From positions 124,001-188,000 of the forward strand of contig NZ_BBXD01000021.1 in the NCBI RefSeq assembly GCF_001570545.1: a DNA stretch of 64,000 nt. The letters are read 5' to 3'. Shown here in pieces: positions 8,237 through 16,237 of the stretch. The notes below the pieces were generated by a model, which was not told the DNA's origin, did no database searches, and was given only the letters and a program-made list of their open reading frames with translations. A program made the translations under genes and the position numbers. Positions within the stretch are counted from its first letter, which is position 1; each line of letters starts with the position of its first letter. The stretch comes from Herbidospora mongoliensis. Its GTDB lineage: Bacteria > Actinomycetota > Actinomycetes > Streptosporangiales > Streptosporangiaceae.

Positions 8237-9064
8237 CTACCGGGGACGGACCGTCTCAAGCAGCACGTTCAGGTCCTTTCGCAGCTCCTTCCGCGAATCG
8301 GGCACCGAGGCGAACAGCATCGCGGGCTTTCCCGATGTCGCCACGAGCACCACGATCGCCTCGGCGGTATGCCTTTTGCCGCCGGTCTCCCAGGCCACCC
8401 GGTAGCCGAGCACCCATCCGGTGCCGTTGGGGATCTTCTGCGAGGCGGTCCACTCAAACGTCGCCTCTTTGGGCTGGTAGCGGGTGACCGTCCAGCGGGC
8501 CGCCTTGGCGGTCAGGTCACGCCACTTGGGCGCCGTCTTGGGGGTGCCGGGATTCGCGCCGGGGATCGGGCCCGAGGCGATGATCGCCTGACCGGCGCGC
8601 TGGCGGAACTGGAAGGGGTCGGGCTTGATCTGCTCCCAGGGGTCGGCGAAGGCGGCGTACACGATCCCGGAACGCCGGTCGTCGATGAGGCCCGCCGTCG
8701 GTGTGCCGGCCCCGGAATAGGCGGCCGGCGCCTTCTGCGCCGGAGGTTTGGGCAGCGAGAGCGCGGTGCGCGACGGTTTCGGTTTCGGGGAGGGCGCGGT
8801 GGCCGACTCGGCGGCGGGCAGGACGGCCACCTCGCGCGACGGCTCGTCGGAGGAGAACGCCGAGAAGGCGAACACCACCGCGGCCACGGTGACCAGCGCG
8901 GCGAAGATCGTCCACAGGATCCGCATCCGGTTGCCTTTGCGCGGTGGTGGCGGAACCGGGGCGGGGACCTCTTCGACGGGAGGGCGATAAATCGGTAATG
9001 GGGTGGTTGGCGCGTCGTAGGAGCGTGCCGACGGCCGGGCTGGGGTGCCGTGTTCGTCCGCCAT
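8237..9064 (-). CDS. Membrane-anchored protein with Pro-rich N-terminus, 275 aa
   Basis: Unrecognised protein. A Pro-rich cytoplasmic N-terminus (residues 1-45) is followed by one transmembrane helix (about 49-68, ILWTIFAALVTVAAVVFAF) and a Ser/Pro/Lys linker. The extracytoplasmic domain (about 120-275) contains WEQIKPDPFQFRQR, a repeated GTGWVLGYRVAWETGGKRH segment and a C-terminus typical of small secreted sensor or accessory domains. The gene is transcribed divergently from an HtrA-like protease lipoprotein gene, and both products would lie outside the membrane. No enzymatic motif is visible. Confidence 0.65.
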   Translation of the reverse strand: MADEHGTPARPSARSYDAPTTPLPIYRPPVEEVPAPVPPPPRKGNRMRILWTIFAALVTVAAVVFAFSAFSSDEPSREVAVLPAAESATAPSPKPKPSRTALSLPKPPAQKAPAAYSGAGTPTAGLIDDRRSGIVYAAFADPWEQIKPDPFQFRQRAGQAIIASGPIPGANPGTPKTAPKWRDLTAKAARWTVTRYQPKEATFEWTASQKIPNGTGWVLGYRVAWETGGKRHTAEAIVVLVATSGKPAMLFASVPDSRKELRKDLNVLLETVRPR

Positions 9065-9172
9065 GACGGCAGATTACGTCAAAATTCATGATCGAAGCCG
9101 GACGATGGCACGGTCCAATACTTTGGCCAACGGTGCTGGCATCCGGTGATCTACCTGGGTAGACAGGTTCGC

Positions 9173-10255
9173 ATGGAATTCTCGCCGGTCATCAGCCGGA
9201 TCGCCGTTCTCGCCTGCCTCGCGGCAGTGCCCGGCTGCTCGAACTCGTCACCCGGTACGACGACGGCGACCCCCGCGCCCTCCGCCTCGGCGAGCGCGAG
9301 CACGCCGGCGTCCCCGCCACAGGGGGCCCTGGGCTTGCAGTCGGCCTACGAAGACGTCATCCACCGGGTGCTGCCGTCAATCGTGCAGATCACCACCGGA
9401 AACGCCCTGGGATCCGGCATCGTCTACGACGCCCAGGGCCACATCGTGACAAACGCCCACGTGGTGGGCGAGTCCCGCACCTTCCAGGTCACTCTTCCGA
9501 CGGGCGGCCCATCCCGCAAGGCCACCCTCGTCGGCTCCTTCCCGGCGGGCGACCTGGCCGTCATCAAGGTCGACGACCCCCGCGGCCTCACCCCGGCGAC
9601 GTTCGGCGACTCCACCAAACTCCGGGTGGGCCAGATCGTGCTGGCCATGGGCAACCCGCTGGGCTTCTCCGGCACGGTCACCTCGGGCATCGTGTCGGCG
9701 CTCGGCCGGACGGTCTCCGGTCCCCGGGAGGGCGGCATGCCCGGCAGCACGATCACCAACGCCGTCCAGACCTCCGCGCCGATCAACCCGGGCAACAGCG
9801 GCGGCGCCCTGGTCGACCTGCGCGGCGAGGTGATCGGCATCCCGACGCTGGGCGCCAACGACCCGGAGCAGGGCCCCGCCGACGGCATCGGCTTCGCCAT
9901 CCCGAGTGCGACCGCCACCGACATCAGCAAGCAGATCATCACGAACGGCCGGGTGGTCAACACGCGGCGGGCGGCTCTGGGCGTCCAGGTCGGGACGGCC
10001 ATCGGCGACGACGGAGAACCGATGGGTGTGCAGGTCGGCGCGGTCACCCCGAACGGCCCGTCCGCGAAGGCGGGGATCCGCAACGGCGACGTCATCACCA
10101 GCGTCAACGGGAAGCCCACCAAGGACACGGCCGACCTCAGCGAGGTGCTGGCCACGCTCAAGCCCGGCCAGAAGGTGCCCGTCGCGGTGCAGCACTCCGA
10201 CGGCACGAAGACGACCGTCCAGGTCACCCTGGGCGAGCTTCCCGGAGGAAACTGA
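9173..10255 (+). CDS. HtrA/DegP-like serine protease lipoprotein with PDZ domain, about 360 aa
   Basis: Envelope serine protease. The chymotrypsin-fold triad is visible: His in VTNAHVVGE, Asp in GDLAVIKVD, Ser in NPGNSGGALVD. A C-terminal PDZ domain follows (NGPSAKAGIRNGDVITSVNG). The N-terminus has a hydrophobic stretch ending AAVPGC, a plausible lipobox, followed by a Ser/Ala/Pro/Thr-rich linker, so the protease is probably lipid-anchored. ATG 9173 fits the signal peptide better than GTG 9146. Substrates are unknown; quality control of secreted proteins is the usual role. Confidence 0.88.
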   Translation: MEFSPVISRIAVLACLAAVPGCSNSSPGTTTATPAPSASASASTPASPPQGALGLQSAYEDVIHRVLPSIVQITTGNALGSGIVYDAQGHIVTNAHVVGESRTFQVTLPTGGPSRKATLVGSFPAGDLAVIKVDDPRGLTPATFGDSTKLRVGQIVLAMGNPLGFSGTVTSGIVSALGRTVSGPREGGMPGSTITNAVQTSAPINPGNSGGALVDLRGEVIGIPTLGANDPEQGPADGIGFAIPSATATDISKQIITNGRVVNTRRAALGVQVGTAIGDDGEPMGVQVGAVTPNGPSAKAGIRNGDVITSVNGKPTKDTADLSEVLATLKPGQKVPVAVQHSDGTKTTVQVTLGELPGGN

Positions 10256-10310
10256 CAATTCCGTGTAAGAAGTTGGCCCTCTTCCAGGGCTCAGCGCTAC
10301 GGTCGGGCTC

Positions 10311-11330
10311 GTGACATCAGATCTGGATACCTTCATCGCCGGTCTGCCCAAGGCGGAGCTGCACGTCCACCACGTCGGCTCCGCGTCCCCCCGGGTCGTG
10401 GCCGAGCTCGCCGCCCGCCACGAGGGCAGCACCCCCGTGCCCGCCGACCCCGAGCGGCTGGCCGAATTCTTCACCTTCCGCGACTTCACCCACTTCATCG
10501 AGGTGTACGTCGCGGTGCTCAACCTGATCCGCGACCCCGAGGACCTGTGGCAGCTGATCTACGGGGTGGGCCGGGATCTCGCGGCGCAGAACGCGCGCTA
10601 CGTCGAGCTGACCGTGACGCCGTACACCCACCTGATCAACGGCTTCGCCCCTGAGCAGTTCTGCGAGATCATCGAAGACGCCCGCGCGTCCGTCGCGAAG
10701 GATCACGGGCTGGCCTTCAAGTGGATCTTCGACATCCCCGGCGAGCTGGGCATCCCGGCGGCCGAGAGCACCCTGCGGGTCGCCCTCGACCAGCGCCCCG
10801 ACGGCCTCATCGGCTTCGGCCTCGGCGGCCCGGAGATCGGCGTGCCGAGAAGGCAGTTCGCCCCCTACTTCGACGCCGCCCGCGCCGAGGGCCTCCACTC
10901 GCTCCCGCACGCCGGCGAGACCACCGGCCCCGAGACCGTGTGGGAGGCGCTGCGCGACCTTTCGGCGGAGCGCATCGGCCACGGCATCGGCAGCGCCCGC
11001 GACGTCGCACTGATGGAATACCTGGCCGAGCACCGGATCCCGCTGGAGGTCTGCCCGACGTCCAACGTCTGCACCAGGGCCGTCGCGTCGCTGGAGGAGC
11101 ACCCGCTGCCCGAACTGGTGAAGGCCGGCGTGTTCGTCACCATCAACTCCGACGACCCGCCGATGTTCGGCACCTCCCTGAACAAGGAGTACGCCGTCGC
11201 CGCCGACCTGCTCGGCCTGGACCGCTCAGGTCTCGCCGACCTGGCCGGAAACGCGGTTCAGGCGTCATTCATGGACGAGCCGAGCAAGCGCTCTTTGCTA
11301 GCCGAAATAGCAGACTGCGCCCGTCTTTAA
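10311..11330 (+). CDS. Adenosine deaminase family hydrolase, 339 aa
   Basis: Zinc-dependent amidohydrolase of the adenosine deaminase family. Metal and catalytic motifs are ELHVHHVGSASP (HxH), SLPHAGETTG (catalytic Glu), RIGHGIG and TINSDDPPMFGT (Asp pair). The canonical HLDG after HxH is replaced by HVGS, a variant I associate with actinobacterial aminodeoxyfutalosine deaminases of the futalosine menaquinone route, so adenosine may not be the substrate. GTG 10311 is the start by protein alignment. No strong ribosome-binding site is visible, so the mRNA may be poorly led or nearly leaderless. Confidence 0.82.
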   Translation: MTSDLDTFIAGLPKAELHVHHVGSASPRVVAELAARHEGSTPVPADPERLAEFFTFRDFTHFIEVYVAVLNLIRDPEDLWQLIYGVGRDLAAQNARYVELTVTPYTHLINGFAPEQFCEIIEDARASVAKDHGLAFKWIFDIPGELGIPAAESTLRVALDQRPDGLIGFGLGGPEIGVPRRQFAPYFDAARAEGLHSLPHAGETTGPETVWEALRDLSAERIGHGIGSARDVALMEYLAEHRIPLEVCPTSNVCTRAVASLEEHPLPELVKAGVFVTINSDDPPMFGTSLNKEYAVAADLLGLDRSGLADLAGNAVQASFMDEPSKRSLLAEIADCARL

Positions 11331-11421
11331 AGGATCCCGTCGGGAAATAACGGTTTCTTAGGCATTGTTCGCGATCACTGGGTCTAAGCTGACTCGAAGC
11401 CGAGCCTTCCTTGGAGTCCCG

Positions 11422-12261
11422 ATGTCGGAGCCGAAGAACCTGTTGCCGTGGGCGTCCCCGCGTGACGAGAACGCCCCGAAAATCGACACGTCGATCCCTC
11501 ATTCGGCTCGCGTGTACGACTACTGGCTGGGCGGCAAAGACAATTTCGAGGCCGACCGCAGGGTCGCCGAAGCCGCCAAGACCGCCTCGCCGGGGATCGT
11601 CCAGGGCGCCCGCGACAACCGCGCCTTCTTGGGCCGCGCCGTGAAATACATCGCGGAACAGGGCATCACCCAGTTCCTCGACATCGGCACCGGCATCCCC
11701 ACCCAGGGCAACACCCACGAGGTCGCCCAGCAGGTCAACCCGGCCGCGAGGATCGCGTACGTCGACAACGACCCCATCGTGATGACGCACGCCCGCGCCC
11801 TGCTCCGCAGCACCCGCCAGGGCCGCACCACCTACGTCGAAGCCGACCTGCGCGACCCGAGGTCGATCATCGACCACCCGGAGATCAAGGGCGTCATCGA
11901 CTTCAGCGAGCCGCTGGCCCTGGTCATCGTGGGCACCCTGATGTTCATCAACGACAAGGAAGACCCGCTCGGCCTGGTCCGTCAGTTCACCGAGGCGCTC
12001 GTCCCCGGCAGTTACTTCGCGGTCAGCCACGTGACGGCCGACTTCTTCCCGAAGACGATCGCCGACGCCGCCGACGCGTACAACTCCGACGCCCTGGGCT
12101 TCACCCCCCGGACGAAAGACCAGATCAGCCAATATTTCACCGGTTTCGAGCTGGCCGAGCCCGGCCTCGTCGCGCTCGCCACCTGGCGCTCCGACGAAGA
12201 CCCGGCGCTGCTCTCGCAGCGCATCCACGGCGCCTACGGCGCGGTCGGCCGCAAGAGCTGA
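11422..12261 (+). CDS. SAM-dependent methyltransferase, DUF574/Methyltransf_19 family, 279 aa
   Basis: Class I methyltransferase family expanded in spore-forming actinomycetes. Typical features are the N-terminal IDTSIPHSARVYDYWLGGKDNF signature (read as ARVYDYWLGGKDNF), motif I FLDIGTGIPTQGNTHE, acidic motif YVDNDPIVMTHA and YVEADLRDP. The ATG at 11422 gives the conserved N-terminus; the frame is open for another 57 bases. Its target is unknown. The 3' end overlaps the convergent amidohydrolase gene by 28 bases. Confidence 0.88.
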   Translation: MSEPKNLLPWASPRDENAPKIDTSIPHSARVYDYWLGGKDNFEADRRVAEAAKTASPGIVQGARDNRAFLGRAVKYIAEQGITQFLDIGTGIPTQGNTHEVAQQVNPAARIAYVDNDPIVMTHARALLRSTRQGRTTYVEADLRDPRSIIDHPEIKGVIDFSEPLALVIVGTLMFINDKEDPLGLVRQFTEALVPGSYFAVSHVTADFFPKTIADAADAYNSDALGFTPRTKDQISQYFTGFELAEPGLVALATWRSDEDPALLSQRIHGAYGAVGRKS

Positions 12262-13103
12262 ACCCCGTTGCCGTAGAGCACCGCCCGGAGCCAGTCGTCA
12301 CCGAGGTCCAGCCGGACCAGCGCGTCGACCGCCTCCGCGTAGTCATACGGAATGTTGGGAAAGTCGCTCCCGAAAAGAATGCGATCTTGTTTGTCGAGAA
12401 GGCGTGGCAGTTCCGCTGACGGAAACGGCCACGCCTTCTCCGTGAACCGCGTGAACGCCATGGTCGTGTCGAGATAGACGTCGGGAAAACGCCCCGCGAG
12501 ATCGAGGAAATCGCCGTAGCCGGGCAGCCCCATGTGCGCCACCACGATCTTCAGCCGCGGATGCCGCACGAGCACCTCGGTCATCGGTCCCGCTCCGGTG
12601 AACCGCCCAGGCACCGGCCCCAAGCCACAGTGGGTGACCACCGGCACCCCCGCGTCGGCGATCATCCCCCAGACGGGGTCGAGCAGCGGATCACGAGGGT
12701 CGTACTGCCCCACCTGCAGATGGGCCTTGAACACCCGGGTGTTTCTTTCCAGAGCATCCTGTACGTATTCCCGAGCGCTTTCCTCGGGAAAAAAGGTCGC
12801 CGTGAGCGCGCAATCGGGAGTGGCGGCGGCGAACTCCCGCGCCCACTCATTGAGCCACGCCGCCATATCAGGCTTGTGCGGATAAATCATCGAGGTGAAA
12901 AGCACCACCCCGAACCCCCGCAGTTCCCGTACGTGCTCCTGAGCGTCATTGCCATGAGAAATCGGCCACGGGAACCCGAGATAGGCGTCGGCCCCGGCGA
13001 AATAGGCCTGCACCTTGTCGAGCACCCGTTGCGGCATGAAGTGTGTATGAACATCCACGATGCCCGGCAGCCCCAGGCCCCGCCAGACCTCTTCCACTGA
13101 CAT
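12234..13103 (-). CDS. Amidohydrolase-2 family metal-dependent hydrolase, 289 aa
   Basis: TIM-barrel amidohydrolase (Amidohydro_2). It shows DVHTHFMP (HxH metal ligands), VVTHCGLGP, IVVAHMGLPGY and a terminal LFGSDFPNIPYDY with the conserved Asp. Family members include decarboxylases such as ACMSD and various lactonases or hydrolases; nothing in the sequence decides between them. It is followed 13 bases on by an SDR gene end on the same strand; the SDR gene lies upstream and the two may be co-transcribed. Confidence 0.8.
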   Translation of the reverse strand: MSVEEVWRGLGLPGIVDVHTHFMPQRVLDKVQAYFAGADAYLGFPWPISHGNDAQEHVRELRGFGVVLFTSMIYPHKPDMAAWLNEWAREFAAATPDCALTATFFPEESAREYVQDALERNTRVFKAHLQVGQYDPRDPLLDPVWGMIADAGVPVVTHCGLGPVPGRFTGAGPMTEVLVRHPRLKIVVAHMGLPGYGDFLDLAGRFPDVYLDTTMAFTRFTEKAWPFPSAELPRLLDKQDRILFGSDFPNIPYDYAEAVDALVRLDLGDDWLRAVLYGNGVQLLRPTAP

Positions 13104-13116
13104 GCCGCACAGTGTC

Positions 13117-13830
13117 TCAAACCAGAGTGATGCCCCCGTCGACGGTGAGCACCATCCCAGTCGAGTACTCCTGCGTCATCAGATAGAGGTACGCCTTCGC
13201 CACGTCCTCGACCTCCCCGACCCGCCCGGCCAGACTCGTGTCGGCGATCTGCTGGTACATGTCCTCGACGTGCAACGTCCCCTGCCACAACGGCGAGCGG
13301 ATCACCCCCGGCGCCACACAGTTGACCCGCACGGGCGCGAACTCCACGGCGAGCGCCTTCGTCAACGCCTCAAGCGCCCCCGAGATGGACGCCGGCCCCG
13401 CCCACCCGAACCCCGGCCGGTCCTTGGCGACCCCCGCCGTGACCGTGATGCTCCCGGAGTCGGGTATCCGGGACCGCGCCGCCTTCGCCGCAGCCAGCGC
13501 CCCGAAGAACCGGATCTGGAAATACTCGCAGGCCATGGAGACGTCGAGGTGCTCGACCGGCGAGATGTAGAGCGGCTCACCGGCGGTGTAGATCAGATGA
13601 TCCAGTCGCCCGATCCGCCCGATGACATCCTCGATGGTGTTCGTATCGCTGAAGTCGGCGACATCTCCCCACGCGGAATCGGGCAACCCGTCGAGCGCCG
13701 CCCGCACGTTCTCCTCCCGCGAGGAGACCACCACGACCTCGGCCCCATGCGCCGCCGCGATCCGGGCCGCTCCCAGCCCGATGCCCGAGGTGCCCCCAAG
13801 GACAACCACCCGCTGCCCGTCCAGTTCCAT
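13117..13830 (-). CDS. Short-chain dehydrogenase-like protein lacking the Tyr-Lys pair, 237 aa
   Basis: Rossmann-fold SDR. The dinucleotide motif GGTSGIGLGAA and C-terminal VNCVAPGVIRSPLW are good. At the position of the catalytic YxxxK the protein reads GPASISGALEALTKALA, with neither Tyr nor Lys, so canonical SDR catalysis is doubtful. ATG 13830 is preferred: AAGGGGG lies 7 bases upstream, while ATG 13836 would abut it. It lies upstream of the amidohydrolase gene and is transcribed divergently from the DUF899 gene. It may be a non-catalytic or atypical NAD(P)-binding protein. Confidence 0.8.
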   Translation of the reverse strand: MELDGQRVVVLGGTSGIGLGAARIAAAHGAEVVVVSSREENVRAALDGLPDSAWGDVADFSDTNTIEDVIGRIGRLDHLIYTAGEPLYISPVEHLDVSMACEYFQIRFFGALAAAKAARSRIPDSGSITVTAGVAKDRPGFGWAGPASISGALEALTKALAVEFAPVRVNCVAPGVIRSPLWQGTLHVEDMYQQIADTSLAGRVGEVEDVAKAYLYLMTQEYSTGMVLTVDGGITLV

Positions 13831-13892
13831 GTACATCCCCCTTGACCTGGGCACCCCCGGTTTCTGTCATACCCACCGGGCAGAATCCGCCT

Positions 13893-14522
13893 ATGACCAA
13901 ACCACCAGTCGTATCACCCGAAGAGTGGCAACGCGCCCGCGAAGACCTCCTGAAAGCCGAAAAGGAGATCACCAGGGCCGAAGACGCCCTGGCCGCCCAG
14001 CGCCGTCGCCTCCCCATGGTCGAGTTCCGATCCGACTACGTCTTCGACGGTCCCGACGGCCCCCGAACCCTCCTGGATCTCTTCGAGGGCCGCGACCAGC
14101 TGATCGTCTACCAGTTCATGAACAACGGCCCGGGTCACTTCTGCCCCGGCTGCACCAAGTTCACCGACAACATCCCGGCGGCCGCCCTCCCCGCCCTGGC
14201 CGCGAAGGGCGTGAGCTGGGCGACGATCTCCAACATGCCCCTGTCGCAGAGCCTGCCCTACAAGGCCGACCGAGGCTGGACCGTCCCGTTCCTGTCGTCG
14301 AACGGCACCACCTTCTCCGACGACTGCGGCGCGGGCGGCGGCTTCATGCTGAGCGTCTTCCTGCGCGACGGCGAGAAGGTCTACCGGACGTACAACACGA
14401 CGTCCCGGGGCGTCGACCGCCTGGTCTTCACCCACTCCTTCCTCGACCTGACCCCGTGGGGCCGCCAGGAAGACTGGGAGAACTCACCCGAAGGCTGGCC
14501 GCAGTTCCCAACCTACGGCTGA
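13893..14522 (+). CDS. DUF899 family thioredoxin-like protein, 209 aa
   Basis: Recognisable DUF899 architecture: an N-terminal helical segment (EEWQRAREDLLKAEKEITRA), then RRLPMVEFRSDYVFDG, then a thioredoxin-like fold with GHFCPGCTKFTDNI. The CxxC-like CPGC is a potential redox pair. ATG 13893 gives the conserved N-terminus. The physiological role of the family is not established. The gene shares a 62-base divergent gap with the atypical SDR. Confidence 0.8.
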   Translation: MTKPPVVSPEEWQRAREDLLKAEKEITRAEDALAAQRRRLPMVEFRSDYVFDGPDGPRTLLDLFEGRDQLIVYQFMNNGPGHFCPGCTKFTDNIPAAALPALAAKGVSWATISNMPLSQSLPYKADRGWTVPFLSSNGTTFSDDCGAGGGFMLSVFLRDGEKVYRTYNTTSRGVDRLVFTHSFLDLTPWGRQEDWENSPEGWPQFPTYG

Positions 14523-14561
14523 CCCATCCGTGCCCGAACGACGTCGTGTCCCCCTGCCGCG

Positions 14562-15266
14562 TCATCCCTGGGCGTAGAAAGCCCGGGGATCCTCGGCCAG
14601 CGACTTCTTGATATGCGTGCTCCAGTCGTCCACGAGCACCTCCCACGTGCCGGCCTCGACACCGTCCAGAGCGGCCCGCACCACCTCGGCCGGGGGCAGC
14701 TTGTCGGCATCGTGCCCCGCGGTCATGTCCGTGTCGGCCAGCCCGAGGTGGACCCCCGTCACCAGCGTGCCCTGACCGGCGAGCTCCAGCCGCACCGCGT
14801 TGGTCAGCGCCCATTCGGCCGCCTTGGCGACGTGGTAGGCGTTGGCGCCCGGATAGGCGAACCACGACATGGCCGACAGGACGTTCACGATCGCGCCGCC
14901 CCCGTTGGCACCCAGGGTCGGCGCGAACCCCCGCACCATGCCCAGCGTGCCGTAGAAGTGGGTGTCGAGGTCCAGCCTGATCTTGTCCAGGTCGCCCGTG
15001 ACGAGGTCGGTGAACGTGTTGGTCCCGGCGTTGTTGACCAGCAGCGTGACGTCCCGGGCCAGCTCCACCGCTTGGCTGATGTGGTCGGCGTCGGTGATGT
15101 CGAGGGTGATCGCCTCCACCCGCCCCGAACTGAGATCGATGTCCTCGGTACGCCGTGCCGCCGCATAGACCTTGCGCGCACCCCGATCGAGCAGTCCCTG
15201 CGTGAAAGCCCGCCCCAGCCCACGATTCGCCCCGGTCACCAGGGCGACAGATCCGTTGATGTCCAT
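14562..15266 (-). CDS. SDR family oxidoreductase, 234 aa
   Basis: Classical short-chain dehydrogenase. It has NAD(P)-binding TGANRGLGRAF, structural NNAG, catalytic Ser in NVLSAMSWFAYPG and YHVAK as YxxxK. It lies divergent to a MerR-family gene, with a perfect inverted repeat in the gap, so it is the likely regulatory target. The substrate is unknown; control by a MerR-type sensor suggests stress or electrophile response, which is inference. Confidence 0.87.
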   Translation of the reverse strand: MDINGSVALVTGANRGLGRAFTQGLLDRGARKVYAAARRTEDIDLSSGRVEAITLDITDADHISQAVELARDVTLLVNNAGTNTFTDLVTGDLDKIRLDLDTHFYGTLGMVRGFAPTLGANGGGAIVNVLSAMSWFAYPGANAYHVAKAAEWALTNAVRLELAGQGTLVTGVHLGLADTDMTAGHDADKLPPAEVVRAALDGVEAGTWEVLVDDWSTHIKKSLAEDPRAFYAQG

Positions 15267-15282
15267 GCGGGTAACCTAAAAC

Positions 15283-15298
15283 CTGACGTTGACGTCAG
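15283..15298. promoter_or_regulatory. Inverted repeat, probable MerR-family operator
   Basis: CTGACGTTGACGTCAG is a perfect 7-bp inverted repeat with a 2-base spacer. It lies 17 bases upstream of the SDR ATG and 18 upstream of the MerR-family ATG. MerR proteins bind such dyads between -35 and -10 of divergent promoters. Binding is inferred from position and symmetry. Confidence 0.6.
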
Positions 15299-15316
15299 AG
15301 GCAAGGGCGGATTTCC

Positions 15317-15661
15317 ATGCGCATCGGTGAACTGGCCACCCGTTCAGGAGTAAGCGTCCGAGCCCTGCGCTACTACGAGGAACAGGGCCTCCTGACCCCG
15401 GAACGCAGCACCTCAGGCCAGCGCCACTACCCGGAAGCGGCAGTCGACCGGGTCCACTTCTTCCAGGACATGTACGCCGCCGGCCTGACCAGCCGCACCA
15501 TCGCCGCCCTCCTCCCCTGCGTCGACTCCGGCCACACCGACGAAGACCAGCGCCACCTCCTGCACCGGGAACGCACCCGCATCGACACCCAGGTAACCCG
15601 CCTCCAAGCCGCCCTGACCCGCCTGGACGAAGTCATCGCCATCACCGACACCCACCCTTGA
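15317..15661 (+). CDS. MerR-family transcriptional regulator, 114 aa
   Basis: N-terminal winged-helix MerR DNA-binding domain: MRIGELATRSGVSVRALRYY, then EEQGLLTPERSTSGQRHYPE. A dimerisation coiled coil follows (about residues 75-108). The C-terminal effector part is short and has only one Cys in the linker (LLPCVDSG), so a metal sensor of the CueR type is unlikely; small-molecule or redox sensing is more plausible. It probably controls itself and the divergent SDR gene. Confidence 0.88.
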   Translation: MRIGELATRSGVSVRALRYYEEQGLLTPERSTSGQRHYPEAAVDRVHFFQDMYAAGLTSRTIAALLPCVDSGHTDEDQRHLLHRERTRIDTQVTRLQAALTRLDEVIAITDTHP

Positions 15662-15794
15662 GCCAAGGGGTTACCTCTCTGGCACATTTGCCAAAACAAT
15701 GGGCACAATAAATAAGTCGCACCCGTCGAACCCAGCGGCTACGGTTCTCAACAGCAAGCAAGCCGCTCGAACCAAGCAGGGAAGGAAGATTCCA

Positions 15795-15896
15795 GTGAGC
15801 TACGAAGCCCGGCAGGAACAGGCCCGCAGCCTCCGCTCGCTAGAGTCGCGATCCCTGCGCGCCCTGATCCTGCGGCACCGGCGTCTCCCCAGCTAG
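15795..15896 (+). CDS. Putative 33-codon Arg-rich small protein
   Basis: GTG 15795 is preceded by GGAAGGAAG at good spacing. It encodes 33 residues beginning VSYEARQEQARSLRSL, with about eight Arg, no Cys and likely one amphipathic helix. A strong intrinsic terminator begins 20 bases after the stop. The upstream frame is open back to ATG 15699 without a ribosome-binding site. A ribosome-binding site, ORF and terminator in an otherwise empty, lower-GC gap suggest a real small gene or leader. Function unknown. Confidence 0.45.
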   Translation: MSYEARQEQARSLRSLESRSLRALILRHRRLPS

Positions 15897-15915
15897 ACCA
15901 AGGGGAACACCCACG

Positions 15916-15945
15916 AAGCCGCCAGGGAACCCCGGCGGCTTTTTC
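15916..15945 (+). terminator. Intrinsic terminator
   Basis: AAGCCGCC (15916-15923) pairs with GGCGGCTT (15934-15941) around a 10-base loop, followed by a T run to 15944. It closes the transcript of the 33-codon ORF and insulates it from the tRNA array. Confidence 0.8.
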
Positions 15946-15946
15946 A

Positions 15947-15975
15947 TTGCCAAGAAACGCAACTCCGAATACAAG
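15947..15975 (+). promoter_or_regulatory. Possible promoter of the tRNA array
   Basis: TTGCCA (15947-15952) and TACAAG (15970-15975) are separated by 17 bases, about 34 bases upstream of the first tRNA. The -35 box is good and the -10 box is weak. Confidence 0.35.
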
Positions 15976-16008
15976 CACGCCCAAAACTCAATAGGGAACA
16001 AACGACAT

Positions 16009-16079
16009 GGGCTGATGGTGAAAAGGCATCACACCTGCCTTGCAAGCAGGAGTTCAGGTTTCAAGATCCTGTCGGTCCA
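16009..16079 (+). tRNA. tRNA-Ala (UGC), divergent
   Basis: Acceptor GGGCTGA pairs with TCGGTCC. The G3:U70 pair that specifies alanine is present. D stem GTGA/TCAC; anticodon stem CCTGC/GCAGG with loop CTTGCAA, giving UGC; T loop TTCAAGA. The pair closing the T loop is a T-T mismatch and no CCA is encoded. It is unlike the usual actinomycete tRNA-Ala sequence, so it may be a mobile-type or decaying copy. Confidence 0.65.
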
Positions 16080-16084
16080 TCCCA

Positions 16085-16156
16085 TGCCAGATCGTCTAAC
16101 GGCAGGACGCCCGGCTTTGAACCGGGAAAATGCACGTTCGAATCGTGCTCTGGCAG
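16085..16156 (+). tRNA. tRNA-Gln (UUG)
   Basis: Acceptor TGCCAGA/TCTGGCA is perfect. The anticodon arm is CCCGG-CTTTGAA-CCGGG, giving UUG, and the T arm GCACG-TTCGAAT-CGTGC is perfect. The discriminator is G, and the cloverleaf is complete without an encoded CCA. Confidence 0.85.
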
Positions 16157-16160
16157 CCGG

Positions 16161-16236
16161 ACGTCCGTAGCCCAACGGAAGAGGCACCGGCCCGAGGAGC
16201 CGGAGGTTGTGGGTTCGACTCCCACCGGACGTACCA
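16161..16236 (+). tRNA. tRNA with GAG (Leu) anticodon but class I fold
   Basis: Acceptor ACGTCCG/CGGACGT is perfect, with A73 and an encoded CCA. The anticodon arm is CCGGC-CCGAGGA-GCCGG, giving GAG, but position 33 is C instead of the near-universal U. The variable loop is only AGGTT (5 nt), whereas bacterial tRNA-Leu has a long variable arm. The T arm GTGGG-TTCGACT-CCCAC is good. Charging by LeuRS is therefore uncertain. Confidence 0.7.
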
Positions 16237-16237
16237 A

